Source: Corynebacterium singulare
GTDB lineage: Bacteria > Actinomycetota > Actinomycetes > Mycobacteriales > Mycobacteriaceae
NCBI RefSeq assembly: GCF_000833575.1
Contig: NZ_CP010827.1
Location: forward strand, 372,001 to 436,000
Length of the DNA: 64,000 nucleotides
Reading direction: 5' to 3'
Part shown: positions 7,957-17,180 of the stretch, piece by piece
Layout of the letters: the number at the start of each line of letters is the position of its first letter
Position numbering within the stretch: position 1 is the stretch's first letter
The notes under the pieces: model-generated
The model's database searches: none
What the model was told of the DNA's origin: nothing
Seen by the model: the letters and a program-made list of their open reading frames with translations, nothing else
Translations under genes and position numbers: made by a program

Positions 7957-9551
7957 GCGTTCTCATCCGCGCCGGAGACGGAGGCTGCTTGACCAACCAT
8001 GTCCTTGTACATTTCGGCTTGGGTGATGACGGTATCGCCCTCCTTGACACCGGAGGCAATCGCGGCAGCAAAGGCTGACTCGGTGGCCACGGTGACCGTA
8101 CGGGCGTGGATTTCTCCGTCTTCAACGACGAGCACGGACTTCTTTCCGTTGTCCTCGAAAATGGCGGATAGCGGCACGGTGATGGCGTTCTTGTTCTGTT
8201 CCGTGATGATCTTGGCCTTGGTGGTGGAGCCTAGGCGGAGGCCTTCGCGGTTGCCCTCGACGCGGATGTCCACGGGGAATTCGGGCTTGGAGGAGCCGGA
8301 ACCGCCACCGGAACCCGAGCCGGATTCGGCGGACATAGGCTGCTCAGCCGTGGGGGAGATGAAGGTGACCTTGCCTTTGTATTCCTTGCCCGGGCTCGAC
8401 GGTGTGGTGAACGTGACTTCATCGCCGACCTTGATGTTGGCGATATCGCCTTCCTTGACCGTGGATTTCACCAGGAGCGTGGAATCATCAGCCACGGTGA
8501 GGATGGGGCCTTCGGCGGGCATGCCGGCTTGGCCATTGACGGCGGTGATGACGCCCGCTAGCGGGGAGCGCAGGTCTGCCTGGGACAGGGTGTACTCGAG
8601 TGGGCCGTTCTCCTTGGCGCTGTTTGCGCTTGCCGACGTCGCACTTTCCACCGCATGGTTCACCGCTTGGGACTGGGCGGAGATTTGTTGCTCGATGGCC
8701 AAGTTGCTGGCCTGGAGCGCACGTTCGGCATCAGAAACAGCCTGGTAAGAGGCGGCAGTAGCGCGCTGCTGCTCACCGAGCTCACGGTCGATGCCGCGGA
8801 GGACGCGGTTGTAGGAATCCTCGGTGTCTTTGAGCTGGCGTTCGGCATCCGATACCGCCTCATCGGAATCGAGGTAGCTCAGGATGGCACTGGCGGTCTG
8901 CACACCAGAGATGTCTTCGGTGGCGGTGCCGATGGAAGCAAGCGCTGCTTGGAAGGACTTGGACTCGGCGTCGCGCACCCCGGTGCGGGCTTGGTCGACG
9001 GCGGCGCGGGCTTCCGCAACCTCGGGGCGATCTCCCTTGGTAGCGAGGGCTTCATCGAGTTTCTTCTGCGCTTCGGTGTACTCACTCTGAGCGGAGTTGA
9101 CTGCAGACTGTGCGCTGTTGACCTCTGGATTAAGACCTTGGTCGAGGGATTCTTGAAGTTGGCGCAGTTGCAGCTGGGCGTCCTCAATCTGATGGACGGA
9201 CTCTAGCTTTCCTGCCTCCTGCGCAGTGCGCTGGGCCTCGAGCTCGCGCTCGGTGTCGGTGGTGTCCATTCGGCCTAGAAGTTGCTGTGCATCGACGCGG
9301 TCACCGACTTTTGCCTCAAGGGACTGGATAGGTCCAGTGAGTGAAGTCGTCAGGGAAAGCTCGCGTTCAGCAGCTACCGTGCCGGTTGCGGATACCGAGC
9401 TGATGAGATCCTCTTTGGCCGCCGTGGTGATGTCGGCCGAGGTTAGCTGGATATCGGAGGAACCACTGGTGAGTGCGTAGTACCCACCGCCGCCTGCGAG
9501 GAGAACAGCCGCGAGGGCGCCTGCTGTGATGCCGAGAGCTTTCTTGTTCAT
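7953..9551 (-). CDS. HlyD/RND-type periplasmic adaptor protein (MacA-like)
   Basis: 532 residues. The N-terminal segment MNKKALGITAGALAAVLLAGGG is a membrane anchor or signal. A lipoyl half-motif (about 50-95), a long alpha-helical hairpin rich in Gln/Glu/Ala (about 100-320), a second lipoyl half (LRSPLAGVITAVNGQAG) and beta-barrel/membrane-proximal domains follow. A flexible Gly/Ser linker (around residue 420) interrupts the barrel domain. This gene is first in the operon, with AAGGG before the ATG. It probably bridges the permease to the outer envelope layers. Confidence 0.85.
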   Translation of the reverse strand: MNKKALGITAGALAAVLLAGGGGYYALTSGSSDIQLTSADITTAAKEDLISSVSATGTVAAERELSLTTSLTGPIQSLEAKVGDRVDAQQLLGRMDTTDTERELEAQRTAQEAGKLESVHQIEDAQLQLRQLQESLDQGLNPEVNSAQSAVNSAQSEYTEAQKKLDEALATKGDRPEVAEARAAVDQARTGVRDAESKSFQAALASIGTATEDISGVQTASAILSYLDSDEAVSDAERQLKDTEDSYNRVLRGIDRELGEQQRATAASYQAVSDAERALQASNLAIEQQISAQSQAVNHAVESATSASANSAKENGPLEYTLSQADLRSPLAGVITAVNGQAGMPAEGPILTVADDSTLLVKSTVKEGDIANIKVGDEVTFTTPSSPGKEYKGKVTFISPTAEQPMSAESGSGSGGGSGSSKPEFPVDIRVEGNREGLRLGSTTKAKIITEQNKNAITVPLSAIFEDNGKKSVLVVEDGEIHARTVTVATESAFAAAIASGVKEGDTVITQAEMYKDMVGQAASVSGADENA

Positions 9552-9693
9552 GAATCCCTTGCCTTGTCAGAAAAGCTGTGAATGTAAACCGGGTATAGAT
9601 TAACTCTCGTGCATGTAGGTTGTCAGTCAACTCAGGGTGAATATCGGAAGTAGATCAGGGTCTACCCCTAGAGGGCATGAGGACTGGTGACGT

Positions 9694-9747
9694 TTCGATC
9701 AAATAGGGGTCCGAAAATGGGCGTTTTTCTGCCACCATTTGATCGAA
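9694..9747. other. Inverted repeat, 11-bp arms
   Basis: TTCGATCAAAT (9694-9704) and ATTTGATCGAA (9737-9747) are perfectly complementary, 32 bases apart, in the gap between the adaptor operon and the lipoprotein gene. It could act as a terminator-like or operator structure; no clear U-tract follows on either strand. Confidence 0.5.
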
Positions 9748-9767
9748 TCGTATGCGGCATCTGACTT

Positions 9768-10262
9768 TTAGAAGGGCACATCAATATAGATGTCTTCCGC
9801 CTTGGGCAGGGGCGGAAGTTCGGGCAGCTGGTCCAAGCCGTCCTCGACTTCTTGTGGGATGGGTATATACGTGGGCACGCGTGGGGGCTTGGGGAACTCT
9901 GGCTTAGGTTTGGGCTTGGGCTGGTGTGGCGGCTGGACTGGGCGTGGTGCCGGTGCGTGGACTGTGACAGTTTCCACCTGGATAGGCGGAGCTGGTGTTG
10001 GCGTTGGTGCTAGCGGCTGGTCTGGTACTTGCTGAGGTGCGTCTTTTTCTGGTGCGCTAGGGGCCAGGGAAGTAGTTTTGCCCAAACGGGAGACCGGCTG
10101 TGGTGCGGCGGTGGGCTGCCAGGACGATGGTGCGGTGCTGGCATCTGGTGCGTGGAGTTTCGTCGAAGTGGGGTGGAGAGGTGTTGTGGTTTCTGCCTGA
10201 GTAGCAGCACAGGATGCGAGCGGAAGGCAAGCAAGAATGACAAGAGTGTGGCGTGGTGCCAT
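9768..10262 (-). CDS. Proline-rich secreted lipoprotein
   Basis: 164 residues. A short basic start, hydrophobic core and lipobox LASC (Cys18) mark a lipoprotein. The remainder is Pro/Thr/Ala-rich (APTPTPAPP, KPKPKPEFPKPP) and probably extended through the cell wall, with no catalytic motif. It stands alone between the MacAB-like operon and hemL. I do not recognise a named family; function unknown, surface location inferred from the lipobox. Confidence 0.7.
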   Translation of the reverse strand: MAPRHTLVILACLPLASCAATQAETTTPLHPTSTKLHAPDASTAPSSWQPTAAPQPVSRLGKTTSLAPSAPEKDAPQQVPDQPLAPTPTPAPPIQVETVTVHAPAPRPVQPPHQPKPKPKPEFPKPPRVPTYIPIPQEVEDGLDQLPELPPLPKAEDIYIDVPF

Positions 10263-10419
10263 AGGAGTTCCCCCTTAGTAACGTGGCCCGTCCCAGCGCA
10301 CCCCCGCGCACGAGCACAGACCCTAAGAATGTGGTTGTGTTGCCAGCATAGCGGTCTTGCGGCAAAGCTGCAGGGCAAAGCCCGAGGAGCAGGGGGAGAG
10401 GCAAAGGGAGGGACTCAAA

Positions 10420-10458
10420 CTTTTGTATAGGGCTAAAACCGATACAATGTAGGCTATG
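10420..10458 (+). promoter_or_regulatory. hemL promoter, probably leaderless transcript
   Basis: TACAAT at 10443-10448 is a good actinobacterial -10 box and the hemL ATG at 10456 follows after 7 bases, where transcription should start. No Shine-Dalgarno precedes the ATG. This arrangement points to a leaderless mRNA. Confidence 0.65.
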
Positions 10459-11766
10459 CCTAACTCTAGCCAGCAGAATACGAACAAGTCCGCCCAGTGG
10501 TTTGACCGCGCCACGAAGGTCACCCCGGGTGGCGTGAATTCTCCGGTCCGCGCTTTCGGATCCGTCGGCGGCCAGGCCCGAGTTATCGCTCGCGGTGAAG
10601 GCTCCCGTCTGTGGGATATTGACGGCAACGAATACGTGGATCTGGTCAGCTCCTACGGTCCGATGATCCACGGCAACGCTCACCCAGCCATCGTGGAGGC
10701 CGTGCAGAAGGCGGCCGCCGACGGCCTCTCCTTCGGCGCTCCCACGGAAGGTGAGACCCTTCTGGCAGAGCGCATCGTGGAGCGCACCGCAGTAGAGCAG
10801 GTTCGCCTCGTCAACTCCGGCACAGAGGCCACGATGTCTGCGGTGCGCCTGGCTCGCGGTTTCACCGGCCGCGCGAAGGTCCTCAAGTTTGAGGGCTGCT
10901 ACCACGGCCACGTGGATGCACTGTTGGCGTCGGCTGGCTCCGGCGTTGCAACCTTTGCGCTGCCCGACTCCCCGGGCGTGACCGGTGCCTCGGCCGCGGA
11001 TACCATCGTCGTGCCCTACAACGACCTCGATGCCGTCCGCGAAGCCTTCGCCGCTCACCCGGGGGAGATTGCCTGCATCATCGCTGAGGCAGCCGCCGGC
11101 AACATGGGCACCGTGGCTCCTGAGGAGGGCTTCAACGCGGCGCTCAAAGAGATCGCGCACGCCGATGGTGCCCTGCTCATCCTCGATGAGGTCATGACGG
11201 GTTTCCGTACCTCTCACAAGGGCTGGTTCGGCGTGGACGGCGTGGCTGGTGACCTGGTGACCTTTGGCAAGGTGGTCTCCGGTGGCTTGCCGGCGGCTGC
11301 CTTCGGTGGCCGCGCTGACGTGATGGCGCACCTGGCGCCGTCGGGCCCCGTTTATCAGGCGGGAACGCTCTCCGGTAACCCGGTCGCGATGGCTTCTGGC
11401 CTGGCGTCGCTGGAGCTTGCCACCGAGGAGCTTTACCCGCGTCTGAAGGCTAATGCTGACCGCCTGACTGGCCTGATCACGGCAGCACTTGATGCCGCTG
11501 GCGTGGCGCACCACATCCAGCGAGCAGAGTCGATGTTCTCCATTCGCTTTGCTGAAGGTCAAGGCCGCAACTTTGCGGACATGCAGGCGGCCGAGACGTG
11601 GCGCTTTGCCCCGTTCTTCCACGCTCTGCTGGAGGGCGGAGTCTATGTTCCGCCGTCAGCATTCGAGACGTGGTTTGTGTCCGATGCGCTCACGGACAAT
11701 GATTTTGAGGTAATCGAGGCGGCACTCAAGCCGGCTGCCCGCGCTGCGGCGAGTGCCCAGCAGTAA
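10456..11766 (+). CDS. hemL: Glutamate-1-semialdehyde 2,1-aminomutase
   Basis: 436 residues, class III aminotransferase fold. It has the N-terminal pattern [12 protein letters not shown] typical of GSA aminomutase, [41 protein letters not shown] and the PLP lysine in [17 protein letters not shown]. It converts glutamate-1-semialdehyde to 5-aminolevulinate in the C5 pathway of heme synthesis. Its position ahead of the cytochrome c maturation genes matches the usual actinobacterial order. Length is normal for the family. Confidence 0.97.
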   Translation: MPNSSQQNTNKSAQWFDRATKVTPGGVNSPVRAFGSVGGQARVIARGEGSRLWDIDGNEYVDLVSSYGPMIHGNAHPAIVEAVQKAAADGLSFGAPTEGETLLAERIVERTAVEQVRLVNSGTEATMSAVRLARGFTGRAKVLKFEGCYHGHVDALLASAGSGVATFALPDSPGVTGASAADTIVVPYNDLDAVREAFAAHPGEIACIIAEAAAGNMGTVAPEEGFNAALKEIAHADGALLILDEVMTGFRTSHKGWFGVDGVAGDLVTFGKVVSGGLPAAAFGGRADVMAHLAPSGPVYQAGTLSGNPVAMASGLASLELATEELYPRLKANADRLTGLITAALDAAGVAHHIQRAESMFSIRFAEGQGRNFADMQAAETWRFAPFFHALLEGGVYVPPSAFETWFVSDALTDNDFEVIEAALKPAARAAASAQQ

Positions 11767-11799
11767 ATCACGAGTACACGAGGGGATACCACGAGGCCT

Positions 11800-12408
11800 A
11801 TGTCGACCACCATCGTCCACTTCGTCCGCCATGGCGAGGTCTATAACCCGGACAAGATCCTGTACGGACGCATCCCGGGCTACCACCTGTCTTCCCGTGG
11901 ACACTCCATGGCTGCGCGTACCGCGAAAGCCTTTGAAGGCCATGACGTGACGTACTTGGCGGCCTCGCCGCTCCAGCGCGCACAGGAAACCGCACAGCCG
12001 ATTGCGAAGGTGACGGGTTTGGAGGTGGACGTCGATAAGGGCGTTATCGAATCCGGCAACCGCTTCGAGGGGCTGCGCACCAAGGGCTGGAATTCGCAGC
12101 TGTGGAACCCGCAGCGCTGGCCGCTCATGGTCAACCCGCTCAAGCCGTCCTGGGGCGAGCCGTTTGAGCAGATCGCCGCACGCATGATGGACGCCGCCGA
12201 GCGCGCCCGTTCGAAGGCTGAAGGTCATGAGGCCATCGTGGTCTCCCACCAGCTGCCCATCGTCATGGTTCAACGCACCGTACTGGGCAAGCGCTTGGCA
12301 CACGCGCCGTGGGATCGTGAGTGTGACTTGGCGTCGGTGACCTCAGTGGTTTACCGCGATCATGAGATTGTGGACATCTTCTATTCTTCCCCTGCGCAGG
12401 ACATCTAA
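11800..12408 (+). CDS. Histidine phosphatase family protein (phosphoglycerate mutase-like)
   Basis: 202 residues with the RHG motif VRHGEVYNPD at residue 10 (catalytic His), a second His in VVSHQLPIVM and acid/base Glu in the middle (ESGNRFEG). Members include phosphoglycerate mutases and diverse small phosphatases. It is encoded between hemL and the thioredoxin lipoprotein gene, an arrangement common in corynebacteria and mycobacteria. The stop overlaps the next start as TAATG. Substrate uncertain. Confidence 0.85.
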   Translation: MSTTIVHFVRHGEVYNPDKILYGRIPGYHLSSRGHSMAARTAKAFEGHDVTYLAASPLQRAQETAQPIAKVTGLEVDVDKGVIESGNRFEGLRTKGWNSQLWNPQRWPLMVNPLKPSWGEPFEQIAARMMDAAERARSKAEGHEAIVVSHQLPIVMVQRTVLGKRLAHAPWDRECDLASVTSVVYRDHEIVDIFYSSPAQDI

Positions 12409-13007
12409 TGCGGGGCTTAAAGATTGGTGCCGCAGTAGTCGTGGCCGCGCTGGCGCTCGCCGGTTGCTCGCAGAGCGAAGATAATTCACAGAACGCGGTG
12501 GCCTCCGGTGGCACATTCCAGTTCATTTCACCTGGTGGCCAGACCACCATTCGCTATGACGAAGCTGACCGTAAACCACTGAAGGATTTCTCCGGCGAAG
12601 ATTTGCGGGATGAGTCCACGACGATCAAGCTCTCGGATTTTAAGGATCAGATCGTCGTGCTCAACTCGTGGGGCCAGTGGTGTGCGCCGTGCCGCTCGGA
12701 ATCAGATGATCTGCAGGCGATTCACACAGAGCTGCAGAAGCGCAACATCGGCACCGTGCTGGGTATTAACGTCAGAGACTTTAACCCGGAGATTTCCAGG
12801 GACTTCATGGCCGATAACGGCTTGGAGTACCCGTCCATCTACGACCCGCCGTTTAAGACGGCCGCAGCCCTCGGTGGCGTGCCGACGTCTGTGGTGCCCA
12901 CCACCATCGTGTTGGATAAGCAGCACCGCCCAGCGGCGGTCTTCCTGACTGAGATCACAGAGGACATGGTTCTCGAGGTCGTTGACGAGCTGGAGAAAGA
13001 ACAGTGA
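12408..13007 (+). CDS. TlpA/ResA-like thioredoxin lipoprotein (cytochrome c maturation)
   Basis: 199 residues. The N-terminus MRGLKIGAAVVVAALALAGC is a lipoprotein signal with lipobox LAGC. A thioredoxin fold follows with the redox motif WCAPC (about residues 89-93) and a cis-proline region PTSVVPTT. Such proteins keep apocytochrome c haem-binding cysteines reduced on the outer face of the membrane, receiving electrons from CcdA, encoded next with a GTGA overlap. Role assigned from fold and neighbours. Confidence 0.9.
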   Translation: MRGLKIGAAVVVAALALAGCSQSEDNSQNAVASGGTFQFISPGGQTTIRYDEADRKPLKDFSGEDLRDESTTIKLSDFKDQIVVLNSWGQWCAPCRSESDDLQAIHTELQKRNIGTVLGINVRDFNPEISRDFMADNGLEYPSIYDPPFKTAAALGGVPTSVVPTTIVLDKQHRPAAVFLTEITEDMVLEVVDELEKEQ

Positions 13008-13822
13008 TCCTTGCCGCTGACGGGCTTGGACAGAGCTTTGCCGACGCCGCCGCGGCCGGCCCTCTTCTCCTGGGAATTCTGGCCGCTGCCGCAGCAGGTT
13101 TAGTGTCTTTTGCCTCGCCCTGTGTGATTCCCCTCGTGCCCGGCTACATGTCATACCTTGCCTCCGTGGTCGGCGGTGAGGTCAGCTACGACGCGGAGTT
13201 GGGGGTGGGCGTCGGCAAGCGTAGGCAATGGGCCGTCGTCGCTGCTGCAGCACTGTTTGTACTGGGCTTTACCGTCGTCTTTGTGCTGGCTACGGTGTCC
13301 GTGTTTGGAGCTATTTCGGCGCTGACGCTCAACGCAGACACCCTCATGCGTGCCGGCGGCATCATCACCATCCTCATGGGCATCGTGTTCATGGGCGTGG
13401 TGCCGGTGCTGCAGAAGGATACGCGCATGGCGCCGAAACGCTGGACCACCTGGCTGGGTGCTCCGCTGCTCGGTGGAGTGTTTGCGCTGGGGTGGACTCC
13501 TTGTCTGGGACCGACGCTGGCAGCCATCCTCTCCGTGTCTGCAGGCACGGAGGGGACGACGGCACTGCGTGGCACTGTCCTCATCATTGGTTATTGCCTG
13601 GGGCTGGGGCTTCCCTTTCTGCTTGTGGCATTTGGTTCTGCCAAGGCGATGCGGACTATTTCCTGGATGCGGAAACACTCCCGAGCCATCCAGATTATCG
13701 GTGGTATCGCCATGATCCTCGTGGGCCTAGCCTTGCTGACCGGCCTGTGGGAAAGCTTCATCAACGCCATTCGTCAGTGGACCGTCTCCTGGTCTGAGTC
13801 CACCGGCACGACGCTGATTTAA
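13004..13822 (+). CDS. ccdA: CcdA-type thiol-disulfide interchange membrane protein
   Basis: 272 residues, six or more membrane helices. It has the CcdA/DsbD core with conserved cysteines in FASPCVIPLVPGY and GWTPCLGPTLAAIL. It moves reducing power from cytoplasmic thioredoxin to the extracytoplasmic TlpA-like protein. The GTG start at 13004 overlaps the stop of the preceding gene. Followed after 14 bases by resB. Confidence 0.95.
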   Translation: MILAADGLGQSFADAAAAGPLLLGILAAAAAGLVSFASPCVIPLVPGYMSYLASVVGGEVSYDAELGVGVGKRRQWAVVAAAALFVLGFTVVFVLATVSVFGAISALTLNADTLMRAGGIITILMGIVFMGVVPVLQKDTRMAPKRWTTWLGAPLLGGVFALGWTPCLGPTLAAILSVSAGTEGTTALRGTVLIIGYCLGLGLPFLLVAFGSAKAMRTISWMRKHSRAIQIIGGIAMILVGLALLTGLWESFINAIRQWTVSWSESTGTTLI

Positions 13823-13836
13823 GGAGAGATTTTTTC

Positions 13837-15468
13837 GTGAGGTATATCCGCAAAGCCTGGCACTGGCTGACCAGCATGCGCACGGCTCTGGCATTGCTCT
13901 TTTTGCTCGCCATTGCCGCTATTCCGGGCTCTCTCCTGCCGCAGCGCTCTTTGAATGAGTCCAACGTCAATGACTTCATCGAGACCAACGGCAAGGTTGC
14001 GGAGCTCTACGATAAGCTGCAATTTTTTGACGTCTTCTCTTCGGTGTGGTTCCAGGCCATCTACGTGCTGCTCATGATTTCACTGGTGGGCTGCATCATT
14101 CCGCGCTCCTGGGATCATTACAAGGCATGGAAGACTCCGCCTACCCGAGCGCCGAAATACCTGGAGAAGATGCCGCTCAACGCCACGGGACACTCGGAGA
14201 AATCTCCGGAGGACATCGCCGCGGCGACGAAGACCATGCTGAAGAAGTGGCGTGTTTCGGAGGTGTCTCCGGACAAAGACCGCGCCGGTGCGCAGTCCTT
14301 CTCCGCTGAGCGTGGCTATGCCCGAGAACTGTGCAATCTCATCTTCCACGTTGCTCTCGTGGCCATTTTGCTCACCATGGCTGCCGGCCGTTTGGTGACC
14401 TACGAGGGCCAAGTCATTGTGGTGACGGAAAAGAACTCCCAAGGCCAGACCCAGGAGCAGAGCCAATCCACGGAGTTCTGTAATACCTCCACCTCTGTGT
14501 ATGATTCCTTCCGCGCCGGGCCGCTTTTCGACGGCACCGGGCTCCACCCCTTCTGCTTCCTGGCCCACGACTTCACGGCGGACTACCTGCCGAATGGCCA
14601 GGCGGAGATGTTTACCTCCAACGTGTCCTATGCCGTGGGCGATGACATCTTTAGTGACCCATCGACATGGGAGGATTACCAGCTTCAGGTAAACCACCCG
14701 CTGCGTATTGAGAATAACCGCGTTTACCTGCAAGGTCACGGCTTTGCGCCGACGATGACCGTGGAGTGGCCCAACGGCGAAAAGCGCACGCAGACCATTC
14801 AGTTCCAGCCGAATGACATGACCTACTTCCTGTCCTCGGGTGCGATGCGCTTTGATCCGCCAGCAGGTATGTACCCGGACTTGTACGAGCGCCGCCAGAA
14901 TCAGATCGCCATCCAAGGGCTTTTCGCCCCAACGGCCGAGTGGTCTGGAGAAAACGGCAAGCTGCTGCAGTCTTCCTTCCCAGCGATGAATGACCCGGCC
15001 GTGGCTATTGACATCTACCGTGGCGATGCCGGTTTGGACACGGGCCGCCCGCAGTCCTTTTTCTCCCTCGACCCCAACCTCATCCAGACGGGTCAGCTGC
15101 AGAAGATCGACCGCGTCAACCTCACGCAGGGTGAGTCCGTCACACTGGATGATGGCACGAAGATCAGCTTCGATGGTGCTTCTGAGTTTGCGAACTACCA
15201 GATTTCCTATGACCCCTTCCAAGGGTGGGTTCTGGTGTCTGCCTTGGTGATGCTGCTATCCCTTGTGGGCTCGTTGGTGATTAAGCGCCGCCGCGTGTGG
15301 GTACGCATCCGCCCGTCCGCTGATGGTGGCACCGATATTGAGATGGGTGGCCTTGCCCGCACTGACCGCGCCGGCTGGTCTGAGGAGTTTTATGCTCTGC
15401 ATCGTGAGCTCCTCGAGCTGCCGGACCCAGATGAGGTGGAGGAAGACGAGCTCTACTCCGCCGACTAA
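13837..15468 (+). CDS. resB: ResB/Ccs1 cytochrome c biogenesis protein
   Basis: 543 residues starting with GTG (AGGAGA upstream). There are membrane helices near 15-35, 65-90, 165-185 and 455-475 and a large extracytoplasmic domain between the third and fourth. N-terminal WLTSMRTALALLFLLAIA and GSLLPQR are characteristic of ResB. It forms the system II haem-handling and lyase complex with CcsA, encoded downstream, attaching haem to c-type cytochromes. C-terminal residues are acidic. Confidence 0.95.
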   Translation: MRYIRKAWHWLTSMRTALALLFLLAIAAIPGSLLPQRSLNESNVNDFIETNGKVAELYDKLQFFDVFSSVWFQAIYVLLMISLVGCIIPRSWDHYKAWKTPPTRAPKYLEKMPLNATGHSEKSPEDIAAATKTMLKKWRVSEVSPDKDRAGAQSFSAERGYARELCNLIFHVALVAILLTMAAGRLVTYEGQVIVVTEKNSQGQTQEQSQSTEFCNTSTSVYDSFRAGPLFDGTGLHPFCFLAHDFTADYLPNGQAEMFTSNVSYAVGDDIFSDPSTWEDYQLQVNHPLRIENNRVYLQGHGFAPTMTVEWPNGEKRTQTIQFQPNDMTYFLSSGAMRFDPPAGMYPDLYERRQNQIAIQGLFAPTAEWSGENGKLLQSSFPAMNDPAVAIDIYRGDAGLDTGRPQSFFSLDPNLIQTGQLQKIDRVNLTQGESVTLDDGTKISFDGASEFANYQISYDPFQGWVLVSALVMLLSLVGSLVIKRRRVWVRIRPSADGGTDIEMGGLARTDRAGWSEEFYALHRELLELPDPDEVEEDELYSAD

Positions 15469-15497
15469 AGGTGAGAGACTTATCAGTCAAAAGTTGG

Positions 15498-15535
15498 ATA
15501 GTGCTTCGTCAGGGGAGTACCCTTATGAGCACTAT
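15498..15535 (+). other. Two-tier hairpin between resB and ccsA
   Basis: ATAGTGCT (15498-15505) pairs with AGCACTAT (15528-15535), and inside it AGGG (15511-15514) pairs with CCCT (15520-15523). No U-tract follows, so it is not an ordinary terminator. It may be an mRNA stability or attenuation element in the 113-base gap. Confidence 0.5.
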
Positions 15536-15581
15536 AAATCTCTCCGTTCCTGTAGCACTGTGAAGGCAAGGTTTCTCATCC

Positions 15582-16598
15582 ATGCAGATTGATCAGAATC
15601 TGTCCAACTTTTCGGACATCGCCGTCCAGACCGCATTCGTCATTTACGCGCTCGCGTTGGTGATGTCGCTGGTGTACTACGGCCGTATGCAGAGCCTTAT
15701 CGAGGCATTGCGCGCTCGTTCAGCAGCGGCAGAGTCGCAGCGTGAGCTCGCCACCGTGGGCGCTCCCGCAGCTGACACTGAGCATGGTGACGTTCCTCCG
15801 GCCGGTACCGTTGACGAGGCTGACCTGGCCAAGAAGCAGGAGCGCGCCGACAAGTTGGGCGGGATGACGCAGATGCTGCTGTGGCTGGGCATTGCTCTGC
15901 ACCTTGCGGCGATCGTGCTGCGCGGCCTGGCGACCAGCCGCTTCCCCTTTGGCAACCTCTATGAGTACGTGCTCATGGTGACCGCGGGCGTCATGGTGGT
16001 GGCCACCATATCCATGCAGCGCAAGGAGTGGCGCACCATGTGGCCGTGGCTGCTCACCCCGATCTTGGCGCTGATGTTCTACGGTTCCACCAAGCTCTAC
16101 GCAGAGTCCGCGCCGGTTGTCCCGGCGTTGCAGTCGCACTGGATGCCTATCCACGTCACTGTGGTTTCGCTCGGCGCGTCAATTGGTATCGTTTCCGGCA
16201 TCGCATCCCTGCTTAGTGTGCTGCGCCAGTACCAGCACAAGGGAACCGAGTATGGCTTCTTCGGTGCGCTTGCTCGCCCGCTGCCGTCAGCCAAGAAGCT
16301 GGATCAGCTGGCCTACCGCCTTGGCGTGGTGACCCTGCCGACCTTGGGGCTGGGCATCGTGCTTGGAGCGATCTGGGCAGAGTCCACTTGGGGCCGTTAC
16401 TGGGGCTGGGATCCGAAGGAGACTGTGTCCTTTGCCACCTGGATCCTCTATGCTGCGTACCTCCATGCCCGCGCTACGCCTGCCTTCCGCAAGATTGCTC
16501 CCTACATCAACATCGCTGCGATGGCGCTCATGGTCTTCAACCTGTTCTTTATCAATATGGTCGTTTCCGGCCTCCACTCTTACGCGGGACTGAACTAA
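15582..16598 (+). CDS. ccsA: CcsA/ResC cytochrome c biogenesis protein
   Basis: 338 residues with about eight membrane helices and the tryptophan-rich haem-handling motif WGRYWGWDPKE near residue 273, diagnostic of CcsA/CcmC/CcmF proteins, plus conserved His residues in flanking loops. It exports haem and, with ResB, ligates it to apocytochrome c. Between helices 1 and 2 is a polar insert of about 50 residues. The following regulator gene starts one base after its stop. Confidence 0.95.
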   Translation: MQIDQNLSNFSDIAVQTAFVIYALALVMSLVYYGRMQSLIEALRARSAAAESQRELATVGAPAADTEHGDVPPAGTVDEADLAKKQERADKLGGMTQMLLWLGIALHLAAIVLRGLATSRFPFGNLYEYVLMVTAGVMVVATISMQRKEWRTMWPWLLTPILALMFYGSTKLYAESAPVVPALQSHWMPIHVTVVSLGASIGIVSGIASLLSVLRQYQHKGTEYGFFGALARPLPSAKKLDQLAYRLGVVTLPTLGLGIVLGAIWAESTWGRYWGWDPKETVSFATWILYAAYLHARATPAFRKIAPYINIAAMALMVFNLFFINMVVSGLHSYAGLN

Positions 16599-16856
16599 AT
16601 GTCTGATACCCACAAACCTCGCCATAAGCAAGGCAAGCCGGCCGGCGATAACCCGCAGCTCATCGCTCTTGGTGATGTCTTTGCCGAGCGCCGCCGCGAA
16701 CTCGGTATCCTGCAGCAGGACTTGGCTGATAAGGCCGGAATTTCACGCTCCACCCTGCACACCATTGAGCATGGAGGCTCTGGTGTGCGCTGGGAGAAGG
16801 TCGCCGCGGTGGCGGAGGCCCTCGGCCTCGACATGGCGTTTACGCCGAAAGACTAA
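16599..16856 (+). CDS. XRE-type helix-turn-helix protein
   Basis: 85 residues. A basic N-terminus leads into a compact Cro/C1-type helix-turn-helix, LGILQQDLADKAGISRSTLHTIEHG (split here as helix 2 LQQDLADKAG and recognition helix STLHTIEHG). It starts immediately after the ccsA stop, so it is probably cotranscribed. Its end overlaps the converging gene by 4 bp. Target unknown. Confidence 0.75.
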   Translation: MSDTHKPRHKQGKPAGDNPQLIALGDVFAERRRELGILQQDLADKAGISRSTLHTIEHGGSGVRWEKVAAVAEALGLDMAFTPKD

Positions 16857-17140
16857 TTCTCTTCGTCCTTCTGCTCAGGGTCCGTTGAGTTTGTGGAGCC
16901 GCGTGAGCGTCGACGCCGCTCTTCTTCCTTGCGCTGTTCCTCCCGCTCCTTGGCGCGGCGCTCCTTGAAGCGCTGCTTCTCCAGGTTCCACAGGAATTCT
17001 TCGTCATCATCGGGGCCCTTGATAGCTGGGCGCTGCGGCTGCTGTGGCTGCTGCACCTTCTTCCAACTCGACGGCCCAAATGCCTTCCACACTAGGACTG
17101 CCGCGAGGACAAACAACAGTAGTAGTATCAATCGACCCAT
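16853..17140 (-). CDS. Small membrane-anchored hypothetical protein
   Basis: 95 residues: an N-terminal membrane helix LILLLLFVLAAVLVWKAF followed by a Gln/Pro-rich stretch and a highly charged Arg/Glu helix (about 50-85), likely a coiled coil in the cytoplasm. It converges on the helix-turn-helix gene with a 4-bp overlap. I recognise no named family; similar small proteins are common in corynebacteria. Confidence 0.65.
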   Translation of the reverse strand: MGRLILLLLFVLAAVLVWKAFGPSSWKKVQQPQQPQRPAIKGPDDDEEFLWNLEKQRFKERRAKEREEQRKEEERRRRSRGSTNSTDPEQKDEEN

Positions 17141-17180
17141 GCGTTGTATTCTACGGAATACCCGCTAAATAAAAGTGAGA

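Noticed and set aside
10057..11622. 521-codon minus-strand frame across hemL
   Set aside because: Antisense shadow of hemL, with His/Arg-rich low-quality composition and no recognisable domain.
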